A DNA stretch of 64,000 nt, from positions 372,001 to 436,000 of the forward strand of contig NZ_BMMZ01000003.1 in NCBI RefSeq assembly GCF_014646195.1, written 5' to 3'. Numbering within the stretch: the stretch's first letter is position 1; each line of letters opens with the position of its first letter. Positions 27,029-34,376 of the stretch are shown piece after piece. Position numbers and translations under genes: made by a program. The stretch is from Microlunatus endophyticus (GTDB taxonomy: Bacteria; Actinomycetota; Actinomycetes; Propionibacteriales; Propionibacteriaceae). Below the pieces are notes generated by a model. The model ran no database searches. It saw nothing but the letters and a program-made list of their open reading frames with translations, and was not told where the DNA came from.

Positions 27029-28030
27029 TCAGCTACCCGATCCGAACTGCCACCGCCGACCCTCGCGCGCGTACTCCAAGTAGGTGATGCCCAACGACCC
27101 CAGAAACATCCCGACGCCCCGGAGCATAGTCCTGGTCGAGCGTCCACGAGTGGCGTCGGATCGGCGCAGCATGCCCCCGACGGCACCGATGGCGCCTCCG
27201 CCGCAACGGGCCAATCCCGCAGTCATCAGGCTCATACGCGTCCGAAGCCGCCCATTGGCCGACGGCTCCAACGCCAGTCGCACGCGGGCGACGCCGTTGC
27301 CACTGCTGATCGCCCGGCGGCTGACCCAAGAGCGACTGAGCCGGTTGGCGGGAACCCGTTCGAGGACCCGGGCTTCGGCGGCCCAGATGATGCGTGCGCC
27401 GGATCGCGTGAGCGTGCGAGTGAAAAGCGAATCCTCACCGCCCGACAGACCGAAGCGCTCGTCGAACAGCAAGCCACGCGACCGGATCGCTCTCATGTCG
27501 AGAAGCAGATTGGTCGTGGCGACCTCGTCGATCTCGTCCCCCGTCACCAGGGAGTTTCGGTAGCTCCGATCAAAGAAGCCCCCGTTACGGATCCAGCCGT
27601 CGGCGTCTTGCGGCACCTCGGAGACGACCGGGCCGGCGACTGCCTCGCCCGAGAAGCGCCACGCGGAGACCAGACCACGCAGCCATCCGTCGTCCGGAAG
27701 TTGATCATCGTCGATGAAGATCAGGACGTCGTCCGACCACGCCTCGCGCAGCGCCCGATTGCGGACGGCCGCCACCCCCGGCCGACGCTCCTGCAGGTAG
27801 CTCACCGCTGCTGAGCCGATCGCAGCCACGACGGGTCGTCCGCTTTGGTCCGGATCGTTGTCAATCACCAGGATCCGGACGTCATCGGTCGGCAGATCGC
27901 CCAATTGGCTCAGAACCAACCGCAGCAGATTGGCCAGCTCGACCGGTCGCCGATAGGTCGGCACGGCAATGCTCATGCGTGCCGGATCCGGCGCCGAACC
28001 CGGCGGTTCAGTCATCACGGCAAAGGTCAC
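27029..28030 (-). CDS. Glycosyltransferase family 2
   Basis: 333 residues; GTG at 28030 overlaps the cytidylyltransferase stop by 4 bases (GTGA). In-frame ATGs at residues 6 and 19 are alternatives; MSIAVPTYRRPVELANLL is where the GT-A fold begins. The DxD region is VLIFIDDDQLPDDGWL, and GGEDSLFTRTLTRSG is the acceptor-side ED motif. The C-terminal part has a basic stretch and a hydrophobic helix (MLRGVGMFLGSLGITYL) that may sit at the membrane. It likely adds a sugar to the lipid-linked repeat unit. Confidence 0.88.
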   Translation of the reverse strand: MTFAVMTEPPGSAPDPARMSIAVPTYRRPVELANLLRLVLSQLGDLPTDDVRILVIDNDPDQSGRPVVAAIGSAAVSYLQERRPGVAAVRNRALREAWSDDVLIFIDDDQLPDDGWLRGLVSAWRFSGEAVAGPVVSEVPQDADGWIRNGGFFDRSYRNSLVTGDEIDEVATTNLLLDMRAIRSRGLLFDERFGLSGGEDSLFTRTLTRSGARIIWAAEARVLERVPANRLSRSWVSRRAISSGNGVARVRLALEPSANGRLRTRMSLMTAGLARCGGGAIGAVGGMLRRSDATRGRSTRTMLRGVGMFLGSLGITYLEYAREGRRWQFGSGS

Positions 28031-28449
28031 CGATTGCTGAGCATGGCGCGCAGCTTGGTGCTCGATGTGTGCGCCGTGTACGGGAAGTAGCAGACCCGAA
28101 CGCCCGCAGTGGCCATCTCCACCTCGAGCCGATCACCCTTGGCAGTGCCGCGCCAGTCGTCGCCCTTGAACAAGACGTCGAAGCCGACGCGCTGCCAGGC
28201 GTCCAGCTTGTTGGTCGAGTAGTCGACGACCACCTCGTCAACGATATCGAGACTGGCGACCACGTCGATCCGCTCTTCCAGCGGAACGATCGGCGGTCGT
28301 CCTTTGGCACGGACCAGCTCCTCGTCGGTCACGACGCCGACGATCAGGCGATCGCAGAGTTCACGGGCGCGGAGCAGGATGTTGAGATGACCGATGTGGA
28401 ACATGTCCCAGGCTCCCGGGACGTAACCGCGCTCACCTTCGACAGTCAC
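28027..28449 (-). CDS. Cytidylyltransferase, glycerol-3-phosphate/ethanolamine type (TagD-like)
   Basis: 140 residues, the usual size of single-domain CTP:alcohol-phosphate cytidylyltransferases. HxGH is present (MFHIGHLN, His18 and His21) and the C-terminal nucleotide motif is HTSSTKLRAML (form of ISSTKIR). Such enzymes make CDP-glycerol or a related CDP-alcohol. GTG start at 28449 overlaps the CDP-alcohol phosphotransferase stop (GTGA). A longer open frame to 28878 is opposed by the neighbour gene and lacks family similarity. Together with its neighbour it points to transfer of an alcohol phosphate to a glycan or lipid. Confidence 0.88.
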   Translation of the reverse strand: MTVEGERGYVPGAWDMFHIGHLNILLRARELCDRLIVGVVTDEELVRAKGRPPIVPLEERIDVVASLDIVDEVVVDYSTNKLDAWQRVGFDVLFKGDDWRGTAKGDRLEVEMATAGVRVCYFPYTAHTSSTKLRAMLSNR

Positions 28450-29219
28450 TGGTTCACTCCTTCGGGTGCTAGCCGGTCGAGACCGCCCATCTCGCGGTAC
28501 CACTTCGGCAGGATCAAGAGCAGGTAGCCGAGGTTGGCCAGCGCCAGCAGCGCGTAAATGACCTGGAATACGGCCGGCAGTCCGAAGACAACGAACGCAA
28601 AGCAGAGCAGTCCATAATCGGTCGGCAGTTTGGCCACCGACATCCAGCGCGGCGACGTCCGTGGCGGCAATGCCGAACCAAGGCCGGCTTGCAGCCTCTT
28701 GACCTTCGCCAGCTGCTCGTTGAGGATCATGCCAAAGAAGTGCACCGCTGCCACAACCGCGAACACGATCGGGACCAGCAAGCGCCAGTCTGAGACGTGC
28801 TCGTGCCGGAAGAATGCGATCAGCACGGCCAGGTGGAGCGCCGACGTCTTGGCCGAGTCGATGACATGATCCAGCCACTCACCGGTGGTGCTGCCGCCGC
28901 CCCGCAGTCGCGCCAACTGGCCGTCCGCAGAGTCGAGCGCGTACCCCAGGCAGAGTGCGACCATGATCGGGAGGCCGATCCACCCTGTCACCGGTGCCAG
29001 AGCAATCAGCAAGATGCCGATACCGGTGCAGACCGCGCTGACAGCGGTGACCTGGTTCGGAGTCATCTTGAGACGGAACGCAACAGCGGCGAAGACCCGG
29101 CCCAGCGGTCGATTCACATAGAGCGAGTAAAGCGGTGCACCCTTCGAGCTCTTCTGGGCACCACCGAGTCGGCGCAGTGCCTCGCCGACGCTCGCCGAAG
29201 GGACGACGAGAGATCCCAT
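28446..29219 (-). CDS. CDP-alcohol phosphotransferase family membrane protein
   Basis: 257 residues. The full catalytic signature D-x2-D-G-x2-A-R-x8-G-x3-D-x3-D is seen from D96: DSADGQLARLRG, then TTGEWLDHVID. About six hydrophobic segments. The family moves an alcohol phosphate from a CDP-alcohol to a hydroxyl acceptor at the membrane (phospholipids or, in some clusters, glycans). ATG at 29219 overlaps the degenerate cytidylyltransferase stop (TAATG). The acceptor is probably a component of the polysaccharide locus, but a phospholipid cannot be excluded. Confidence 0.9.
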   Translation of the reverse strand: MGSLVVPSASVGEALRRLGGAQKSSKGAPLYSLYVNRPLGRVFAAVAFRLKMTPNQVTAVSAVCTGIGILLIALAPVTGWIGLPIMVALCLGYALDSADGQLARLRGGGSTTGEWLDHVIDSAKTSALHLAVLIAFFRHEHVSDWRLLVPIVFAVVAAVHFFGMILNEQLAKVKRLQAGLGSALPPRTSPRWMSVAKLPTDYGLLCFAFVVFGLPAVFQVIYALLALANLGYLLLILPKWYREMGGLDRLAPEGVNQ

Positions 29220-29599
29220 TACGCAACCCCGCGCTGAAGATTGGGTGCCAGTGCCTCGCGAAGCTCGCGACTTGCCGTCTCCCGTCGCGGCACAAGCTTG
29301 ATCGCGTCAAGGCGAACCCGTCCAACCGGGTCGCCGGCGACGGTGAAGACCCGGTCCGCCGCCGCATCGCTGGCATGTTCGTCATGTACGACAACGACAT
29401 CAACCCCTCGCACGTGTCGGAGCAATGCAGTCCGCTCAGCGAGCGGGACCACAGGCGGCAAGCCGCTTCCGAGCAGTACGAGTTCGTCAGAGTAAACCCC
29501 GACGGTCAACACGTCGCACAGGTCACGTGCCTGCGCAATCACGTCCAGATCGCCTACGTTCAGCAGGTCAAAAGTGCACGCCAAGTAACCACAGATCAT
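29219..29599 (-). CDS. Cytidylyltransferase-like protein lacking the catalytic HxGH
   Basis: 126 residues. The fold pattern is recognisable: CTFDLLNVGDLDVIAQARDLCDVLTVGVYSDE parallels the intact neighbour's motif region in two segments, and LPPVVPLAERTALLRHV matches its PPIVPLEERIDVV. But HxGH has become N-V-G-D (residues 14-17) and there is no ISSTK-like motif at the C-terminus. The gene is intact, with a strong GGGGGAGA ribosome site and is translationally coupled (TAATG) to the CDP-alcohol phosphotransferase, so it is unlikely to be a pseudogene. It may be a regulatory or structural partner of the active enzyme. First gene of the reverse operon. Confidence 0.72.
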   Translation of the reverse strand: MICGYLACTFDLLNVGDLDVIAQARDLCDVLTVGVYSDELVLLGSGLPPVVPLAERTALLRHVRGVDVVVVHDEHASDAAADRVFTVAGDPVGRVRLDAIKLVPRRETASRELREALAPNLQRGVA

Positions 29600-29656
29600 C
29601 TGACATCTCCCCCGAGATGGTTCCCCCAGGGTGTCGCCCCAGTCGACACCGCTTCA

Positions 29657-29671
29657 GCAGATCGTATCTGC
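29657..29671. promoter_or_regulatory. Inverted repeat GCAGAT-CGT-ATCTGC
   Basis: Perfect 6-base arms with a 3-base spacer, in the divergent promoter between the reverse operon (start 29599) and the forward GT4 (29858). Two bases to its right lies a longer repeat. A dimeric regulator site is plausible. Confidence 0.5.
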
Positions 29672-29672
29672 C

Positions 29673-29690
29673 GTCCGCTCCAGAGCGGAC
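29673..29690. promoter_or_regulatory. Inverted repeat GTCCGCTC-CA-GAGCGGAC
   Basis: Perfect 8-base arms with a 2-base centre, between the shorter palindrome and the Crp-type site. Could be an operator; a transcribed hairpin is possible but no T run follows. Confidence 0.55.
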
Positions 29691-29703
29691 CGCGCCAACA
29701 GGA

Positions 29704-29719
29704 TGTGACTTAGATCACA
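29704..29719. promoter_or_regulatory. Crp/GlxR-type binding site TGTGACTTAGATCACA
   Basis: Exact match to TGTGA-N6-TCACA, the consensus for Crp-family cAMP receptors including actinobacterial GlxR/Cmr. It lies 105 bases from the reverse start and 139 from the forward start. A possible -10 TACGAT (29722-29727) is just to its right on the forward strand, so binding could affect transcription in either direction. Confidence 0.7.
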
Positions 29720-29857
29720 CCTACGATGATTGAGAGCACTTCACACGAACGCCTGCGAAAATTGGTCCACATCAGTAAAGTTTCTCCGTATTTACCTGGC
29801 GGCGGCCCGGAGTTGCGTCTCGCTGCATGGAAGTGCTGATTCGGGGGATTCAGGACA

Positions 29858-31036
29858 ATGCCACTGTTTGACAAACAACATGCGCGCCCGCGAACTGTCC
29901 GGCTACTCGGGACTCGCGGCGTGCCGGCCAGCTACGGCGGGTTCGAGACCGCCGCCGAGAACGTCGGACGCTACTTGATCAAGATGGGCTGGCGCGTCGT
30001 CGTGTATTGCCAGACCGAAGGGTCCGGAGGCGTCAAGGTCGACACATGGGAAGGCTTCGACCGGATCACGATCCCCGTTCGCGGCTCCGGTGCACTCGCC
30101 GCAGCCAAGTTCGATTGGGCGAGCGCCCTGCACGCGGCGCGGTCAAGCGACAGCTGCATCGTCTTCGGCTACAACACCGCGATCATCAATGTCCTACAGC
30201 GCATCCGCCGGTCACCCTTGGTCATCAACATGGATGGAATCGAGTGGCGCCGCGAACGCTGGAGTCGGGGTCAACGAGCATTTCTGCGCGCGAACGAGCG
30301 ATTGGCGCGCGTCATCGCGCATGAGGTCATCGCAGATCATCCCGAGATCGAGACCTACCTCGCAGAGACAACACCTACCAGCAAGATCACGATGATTCCC
30401 TACGGCGCCGACGCAGTTCATAAGGCACCGATTGAGCCCGTCGAACAGCTAGGGCTCGTGCCTGGCAACTACTTCACGTTGATCTGCAGACCGGTCCAGG
30501 AGAATTCGATCCTAGAGATCGTCCGGGCGTACTCCCGGAGGCCGCGAGGGGTCAAGCTGGTCATTCTCGGAAACTATGACGGCGATCACGATCCATACCA
30601 TCGTGCAGTTCTCGATGCGGCTGGCGCCGAGATCGTATTTCCTGGCGCCATTTTCGATCCGACCATCACACAGGCACTTCGGTTCCACTCGCTCGGCTAT
30701 CTCCACGGGCACACGGTTGGCGGAACCAACCCGTCACTCGTCGAAGCGATGGCCGCCGCAAATCCAGTGATCGCGCGGAGCAACGCGTACAACCGCTGGG
30801 TCGCAGGTGACGCAGGCATGTACTTCGAGGACGAGGACGACATCGACCGCATGGTCGACGAGTTGCTCGCGTCGCCGGAGCTTCAGATGAGACTCAGCAG
30901 GAACAGTCGATCCCGGCATGCCGATCTCTTCACTTGGGAGATCATCGGCGCGGAGTACGAGCGACTCCTGATCAAACACGGCGGGTTCTCATCCGAGACC
31001 GTCGACGAGGCACGAACGGCAGGGAGCCGAGCATGA
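29858..31036 (+). CDS. Glycosyltransferase family 4 with N-terminal DUF1972 domain
   Basis: 392 residues; ATG at 29858 after AGGACA. The DUF1972 signature VRLLGTRGVPASYGGFETAAE opens the protein, followed by VFGYNTAIINVLQRI and MDGIEWRRERWSRGQRAFL. The GT4 donor half has IVFPGAIFDPTITQALRFHS and VGGTNPSLVEAMAAANPVIA. Relatives transfer rhamnose or galactose residues in surface-glycan synthesis. First gene of the forward block under the divergent promoter; its stop overlaps the oxidoreductase start (ATGA). Confidence 0.9.
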   Translation: MPLFDKQHARPRTVRLLGTRGVPASYGGFETAAENVGRYLIKMGWRVVVYCQTEGSGGVKVDTWEGFDRITIPVRGSGALAAAKFDWASALHAARSSDSCIVFGYNTAIINVLQRIRRSPLVINMDGIEWRRERWSRGQRAFLRANERLARVIAHEVIADHPEIETYLAETTPTSKITMIPYGADAVHKAPIEPVEQLGLVPGNYFTLICRPVQENSILEIVRAYSRRPRGVKLVILGNYDGDHDPYHRAVLDAAGAEIVFPGAIFDPTITQALRFHSLGYLHGHTVGGTNPSLVEAMAAANPVIARSNAYNRWVAGDAGMYFEDEDDIDRMVDELLASPELQMRLSRNSRSRHADLFTWEIIGAEYERLLIKHGGFSSETVDEARTAGSRA

Positions 31037-32178
31037 TCAGAGTTGGAATCGTGGGACTCGGCAAGATGGGGCTGTCTCACCAGGCGATCCTCGGTGCCAA
31101 CCCGGACGTCGATCTTGTTGGGATCTGCGACTCGAATAGCTATCTGCTAGGAATTCTCAACAAGTACACCGGTGTGCCGACGTACACGAAGCTCGAGCAA
31201 ATGTTGGACGAGGCAGGGCCACAAGCGCTCGTCGTGGCGACGCCTTCACGATTTCACGCCTCAATGGTGCGAGCCGCAATCGAACGGAACATCAACGTCT
31301 TTTGTGAGAAGCCATTTTGCCTCGACGCACGCGAAGGCTCCGATCTGGCGGCCGAAGCACGCAGGAGAGGCCTCGTGACTCAGGTCGGATATCACAATCG
31401 ATTCGTCGGATCCTTCGCGGAAGTGAAGCGCCTCGTCGACGCCGGCGCCATCGGCGACATTACGCGAGTCCTCGCCGAAGCCTACGGCCCCGTCGTTCTG
31501 CGTCCATCAGGCGGGACGTGGAGGAGCAAACGATCGGAGGGCGGCGGAAGCCTCTACGACTACGCCGCACATCCGATCAATCTCGTGAACTGGTACCTGG
31601 GCGCGCCCAGCGGAGCGGGCGGCACCGCTCTCACGAAGGTCTTCTCCGGAGAGATCGATGATGAGGTGTCGTCGACACTATTCTTCGAGAGCGGGACGAC
31701 GGCCCAGGTCTCCGTCAGCTGGTCGGACGACTCAGTCCGCAAGATGACGACTCGCGTGACGCTCTGGGGCACTCGCGGTCGAATCTTCGCTGATCGTCAG
31801 GAATGTCAGGTCTACCTGCGAGACGGGTCGCCGTTGCTGACCAGCGGGACTGAGCAGTACCGACAGGGCTGGAATGTGAAATACACGACGGAGTTGACTG
31901 CACCCGTCGACTTCTACTTACGTGGCGAGGAGTACAGCGCCGAGCTCGAGCGATTCGTGGACCGCTGCAGCAACGGCGAGGTCGAGGGCGTGAACTCATT
32001 CGATGACGCTGTCATAACGGATCAAACGATTCAGACCATGATCGACGACGCGCAGCGTGGCGCACAAACCCGGTACGGCGGCGATACGGACGGGGACGTG
32101 GCCGTCCGGCATAGCCACACCCAACCTCGACGAGTACCCGCGATTCGGCGGGTTGTCAGGCGACTCGCCCGTCGTTGA
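31033..32178 (+). CDS. Gfo/Idh/MocA family oxidoreductase
   Basis: 381 residues from ATG at 31033. The Rossmann motif is VGIVGLGKMGLSHQAIL, the family Glu-Lys-Pro is in NVFCEKPFCLDAREG, and a conserved substrate-side His lies in LYDYAAHPINLVNWYLG. Members oxidise or reduce sugars with NAD(P), including UDP-sugars in glycan clusters. The last ~25 residues (RRVPAIRRVVRRLARR) are strongly basic. Coupled to the GT4 upstream; probably makes a modified sugar for the polysaccharide. Confidence 0.9.
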   Translation: MIRVGIVGLGKMGLSHQAILGANPDVDLVGICDSNSYLLGILNKYTGVPTYTKLEQMLDEAGPQALVVATPSRFHASMVRAAIERNINVFCEKPFCLDAREGSDLAAEARRRGLVTQVGYHNRFVGSFAEVKRLVDAGAIGDITRVLAEAYGPVVLRPSGGTWRSKRSEGGGSLYDYAAHPINLVNWYLGAPSGAGGTALTKVFSGEIDDEVSSTLFFESGTTAQVSVSWSDDSVRKMTTRVTLWGTRGRIFADRQECQVYLRDGSPLLTSGTEQYRQGWNVKYTTELTAPVDFYLRGEEYSAELERFVDRCSNGEVEGVNSFDDAVITDQTIQTMIDDAQRGAQTRYGGDTDGDVAVRHSHTQPRRVPAIRRVVRRLARR

Positions 32179-32217
32179 CGAACGACCGAGCTACTTGTTC
32201 GGGGAGGGATGAACAAA

Positions 32218-33126
32218 ATGGACCGACTCTTGTTCGGCGACAACCAGTTCTTCGGCGTGAATCACATGTCGGAGGAGAAGGCGCGCGCGCAGCAGATGCA
32301 GTTCCAAGACACCGCGGCGATCATGAGGGTGCTTGACATCGCCTATGCAGCAGGAGTGCGTACGTTCATGTGCACGACGCATGAACGCGTCGCCGAGGTC
32401 TGCGACGAGGCTAGGGAAAATCCGGGTCGCTTTCCTGATCTCGATTTCTTCCCCTGCATGCCCTACGCACACAAGTATGCGGACGCTGTCACGGAGCGAG
32501 GTCTTGTGGATGCGCTACGCCGGTTCCTCCCGTCCTCAGGTTTCGTGGACGCCGCGCTCCGGAGCACATCGTCTCTCGCGAAGAAGGACATCGAGGGGAT
32601 CGCGACGTTGCTGATCGACGCCGAGATGAAGATGTTTGACGGATTGCGAACGCCAGTGATCTGGCTGCAGAACGTCGTAACTGATCTGCTCGTAGGGCTA
32701 GGGTTTGATGACGCACTGCGGATCTTCTCCGACCATGTGCGCGAGAAGTACAAGGCCGAGCCAGGCTTCATCACCATGAACCTCCCGCTGCTGCTCGATC
32801 ATCTCGATCGCGCAGGCGTCGAGAATCCACTGGTCTGCGCGAACATCAACAAGATCGGATTCCGGATGTCTGGGGGGATCGCGGCATACCAGGCAGCACT
32901 GGAAGCCAGGCCCTTCAGAGCAGTTGCGATGTCCGTACTGGCATCGGGCGCCATTCCGCCAGCCGAGGCGCTCGAATGGGTCTGTGCCCAACCCAACATC
33001 GAATCGATCGTCTTCGGCGCCTCGAGCGCGAGCCACATCCAGCAGATCGTTTCGCTGGTAGATAGCCTGTGGGACACCGAGGCGACGCACCGGTCAGGGT
33101 CTACTGAGCTTCGGCGTAACGTATGA
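32218..33126 (+). CDS. Conserved TIM-barrel-like protein of unknown function
   Basis: 302 residues if started at ATG 32218, chosen because GGGAGGG lies about 9 bases upstream; the ATG at 32209 abuts that ribosome site and is less likely. The pattern MDRLLFGDNQFFGVNHMSEE, VLDIAYAAGVRTFMCTTHER and ESIVFGASSASHIQQIVSLV recalls an aldo/keto-reductase-like barrel, the last segment resembling the NADP-binding end. But the Asp-Tyr-Lys-His tetrad is not evident. I do not recognise a characterised family. It lies between a Gfo/Idh oxidoreductase and a GT4 (ATGA overlap with the latter), so a sugar-modifying role is likely. Confidence 0.6.
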   Translation: MDRLLFGDNQFFGVNHMSEEKARAQQMQFQDTAAIMRVLDIAYAAGVRTFMCTTHERVAEVCDEARENPGRFPDLDFFPCMPYAHKYADAVTERGLVDALRRFLPSSGFVDAALRSTSSLAKKDIEGIATLLIDAEMKMFDGLRTPVIWLQNVVTDLLVGLGFDDALRIFSDHVREKYKAEPGFITMNLPLLLDHLDRAGVENPLVCANINKIGFRMSGGIAAYQAALEARPFRAVAMSVLASGAIPPAEALEWVCAQPNIESIVFGASSASHIQQIVSLVDSLWDTEATHRSGSTELRRNV

Positions 33127-34283
33127 GTCAGCTGGCCGACGGATCACGTCGACCCATCCTTCTTTCGAATCCAGGCGCTGACCTCTACGGCTCAGACCGG
33201 ATGCTTCTTGAGACCATCACAGCGCTCATCGAATCGGGAGAGCGCGTCGTGGTCACAGTTCCCAACGATGGCCCACTGGTCCAGAAGATCAGCGCCCGCG
33301 GCGCCGCTGTCTTCGTCGTGCGCACTCCGATCATCCGCAAGTCGGCGCTGAAGCCAGCAGGGCTTCTCCGATTGGCCCTCGAGACCGCGAGGGCGATCAG
33401 CCCGGGACTGAGCGTCCTCCGAGAGATTCGTCCCAGCCTCGTACTCGTCAACACGATCACAGCTCCGCTTTGGTTTCCACTTGCCCGGATGGTCGGCATT
33501 CCAGTCGTGTGCCATGTCCACGAAGGTGAGGCGAGTGTCTCTCGTCTGTTGCGAGTCGCTGTGAACCTTCCGCTGCTCCTGGCGGACAAGTTGATCGTCA
33601 ACAGCAGATTCAGCCGGGACGTCCTGGTCGACTCCCTGCCTTGGTTGGGCAAGAAGGCGGTCATCGTCTACAACGCCGTGCCGGGCCCGGATTCCGTGCA
33701 GCCACCTCGCGAGCGTATCGAGGGCTCCTTGCGACTGCTGTTCGTCGGGCGGCTCTCACCGCGGAAGGGGCCCCACGTCGCAGTCGAGGCGCTCCGGATG
33801 ATCATCGACCGCGGCGTCGACGCGCGGCTCGACCTGGTCGGCGCGGTATTTCCGGGCTACGAATGGTACGAGGACCAACTCCGACAGCAGGTAACCGCAG
33901 CCGGGCTCACCGATCGCGTTGCCTTCCATGGTTTCCAACACGAGGTGTCGCCGTTCGCAGCAGAGGCGGACATCGTTCTGGTCCCATCCACCGTCGACGA
34001 GCCGTTCGGCAACACCGCCGTAGAAGCCGCGCTGGCGGCTCGGCCGTTGATCGTGAGCGCGACCAGTGGGCTGCTGGAGGCCAGTTCTGAGCTGTCTGCT
34101 TGCATACGCGTCGAGCCTGACAACGCACAGGAGATCGCCGACGCAGTGCGGACGGTCACCGGGGATTGGCGCCGAATCCGCGCCGCCGCAATCGCTGACT
34201 CTGAGGTAGCAAAGTCACGTTATTCACCGGCGCGATATGGGAAAGAAATTTACCAGACTGTCTCCTCCGTTATGCGGGCGTGA
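33123..34283 (+). CDS. Glycosyltransferase family 4
   Basis: 386 residues. The acceptor-domain start LLSNPGADLYGSDRMLLETI is typical of GT4 enzymes of surface-glycan clusters. The donor domain has LRLLFVGRLSPRKGPHVAVE and the E-x7-E region VPSTVDEPFGNTAVEAALAA. No membrane segment. ATG start overlaps the preceding stop by 4 bases. A hairpin lies 8 bases after its stop, possibly ending the block. Confidence 0.92.
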   Translation: MSQLADGSRRPILLSNPGADLYGSDRMLLETITALIESGERVVVTVPNDGPLVQKISARGAAVFVVRTPIIRKSALKPAGLLRLALETARAISPGLSVLREIRPSLVLVNTITAPLWFPLARMVGIPVVCHVHEGEASVSRLLRVAVNLPLLLADKLIVNSRFSRDVLVDSLPWLGKKAVIVYNAVPGPDSVQPPRERIEGSLRLLFVGRLSPRKGPHVAVEALRMIIDRGVDARLDLVGAVFPGYEWYEDQLRQQVTAAGLTDRVAFHGFQHEVSPFAAEADIVLVPSTVDEPFGNTAVEAALAARPLIVSATSGLLEASSELSACIRVEPDNAQEIADAVRTVTGDWRRIRAAAIADSEVAKSRYSPARYGKEIYQTVSSVMRA

Positions 34284-34290
34284 CAAAAGC

Positions 34291-34308
34291 CCATAGACCC
34301 GTCTATGG
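34291..34308 (+). terminator. Hairpin CCATAGA-cccg-TCTATGG after the GT4 stop
   Basis: Perfect 7-bp stem with a 4-base loop starting 7 bases after the stop codon. No T run follows, so it may slow or stabilise rather than terminate transcription. Confidence 0.45.
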
Positions 34309-34313
34309 TGGCC

Positions 34314-34328
34314 TTAACGGCCCGTTAA
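34314..34328. promoter_or_regulatory. Inverted repeat TTAACGG-C-CCGTTAA upstream of the first GH6 gene
   Basis: Perfect 7-base arms around a single centre base, 49 bases before the GH6 start and 5 bases after the GT4 hairpin. Its symmetry and AT-rich ends suggest an operator for the GH6 genes. Confidence 0.45.
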
Positions 34329-34376
34329 TCGAACAACCCCCCATTGTCCCCCCGGCGGGCCGGGAGAGGCTATCCG

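Noticed and set aside
29219..29599. Pseudogene status of the degenerate cytidylyltransferase
   Set aside because: Frame is intact, ribosome site strong and stop coupled to the next gene, so it is kept as a functional gene with altered motif.
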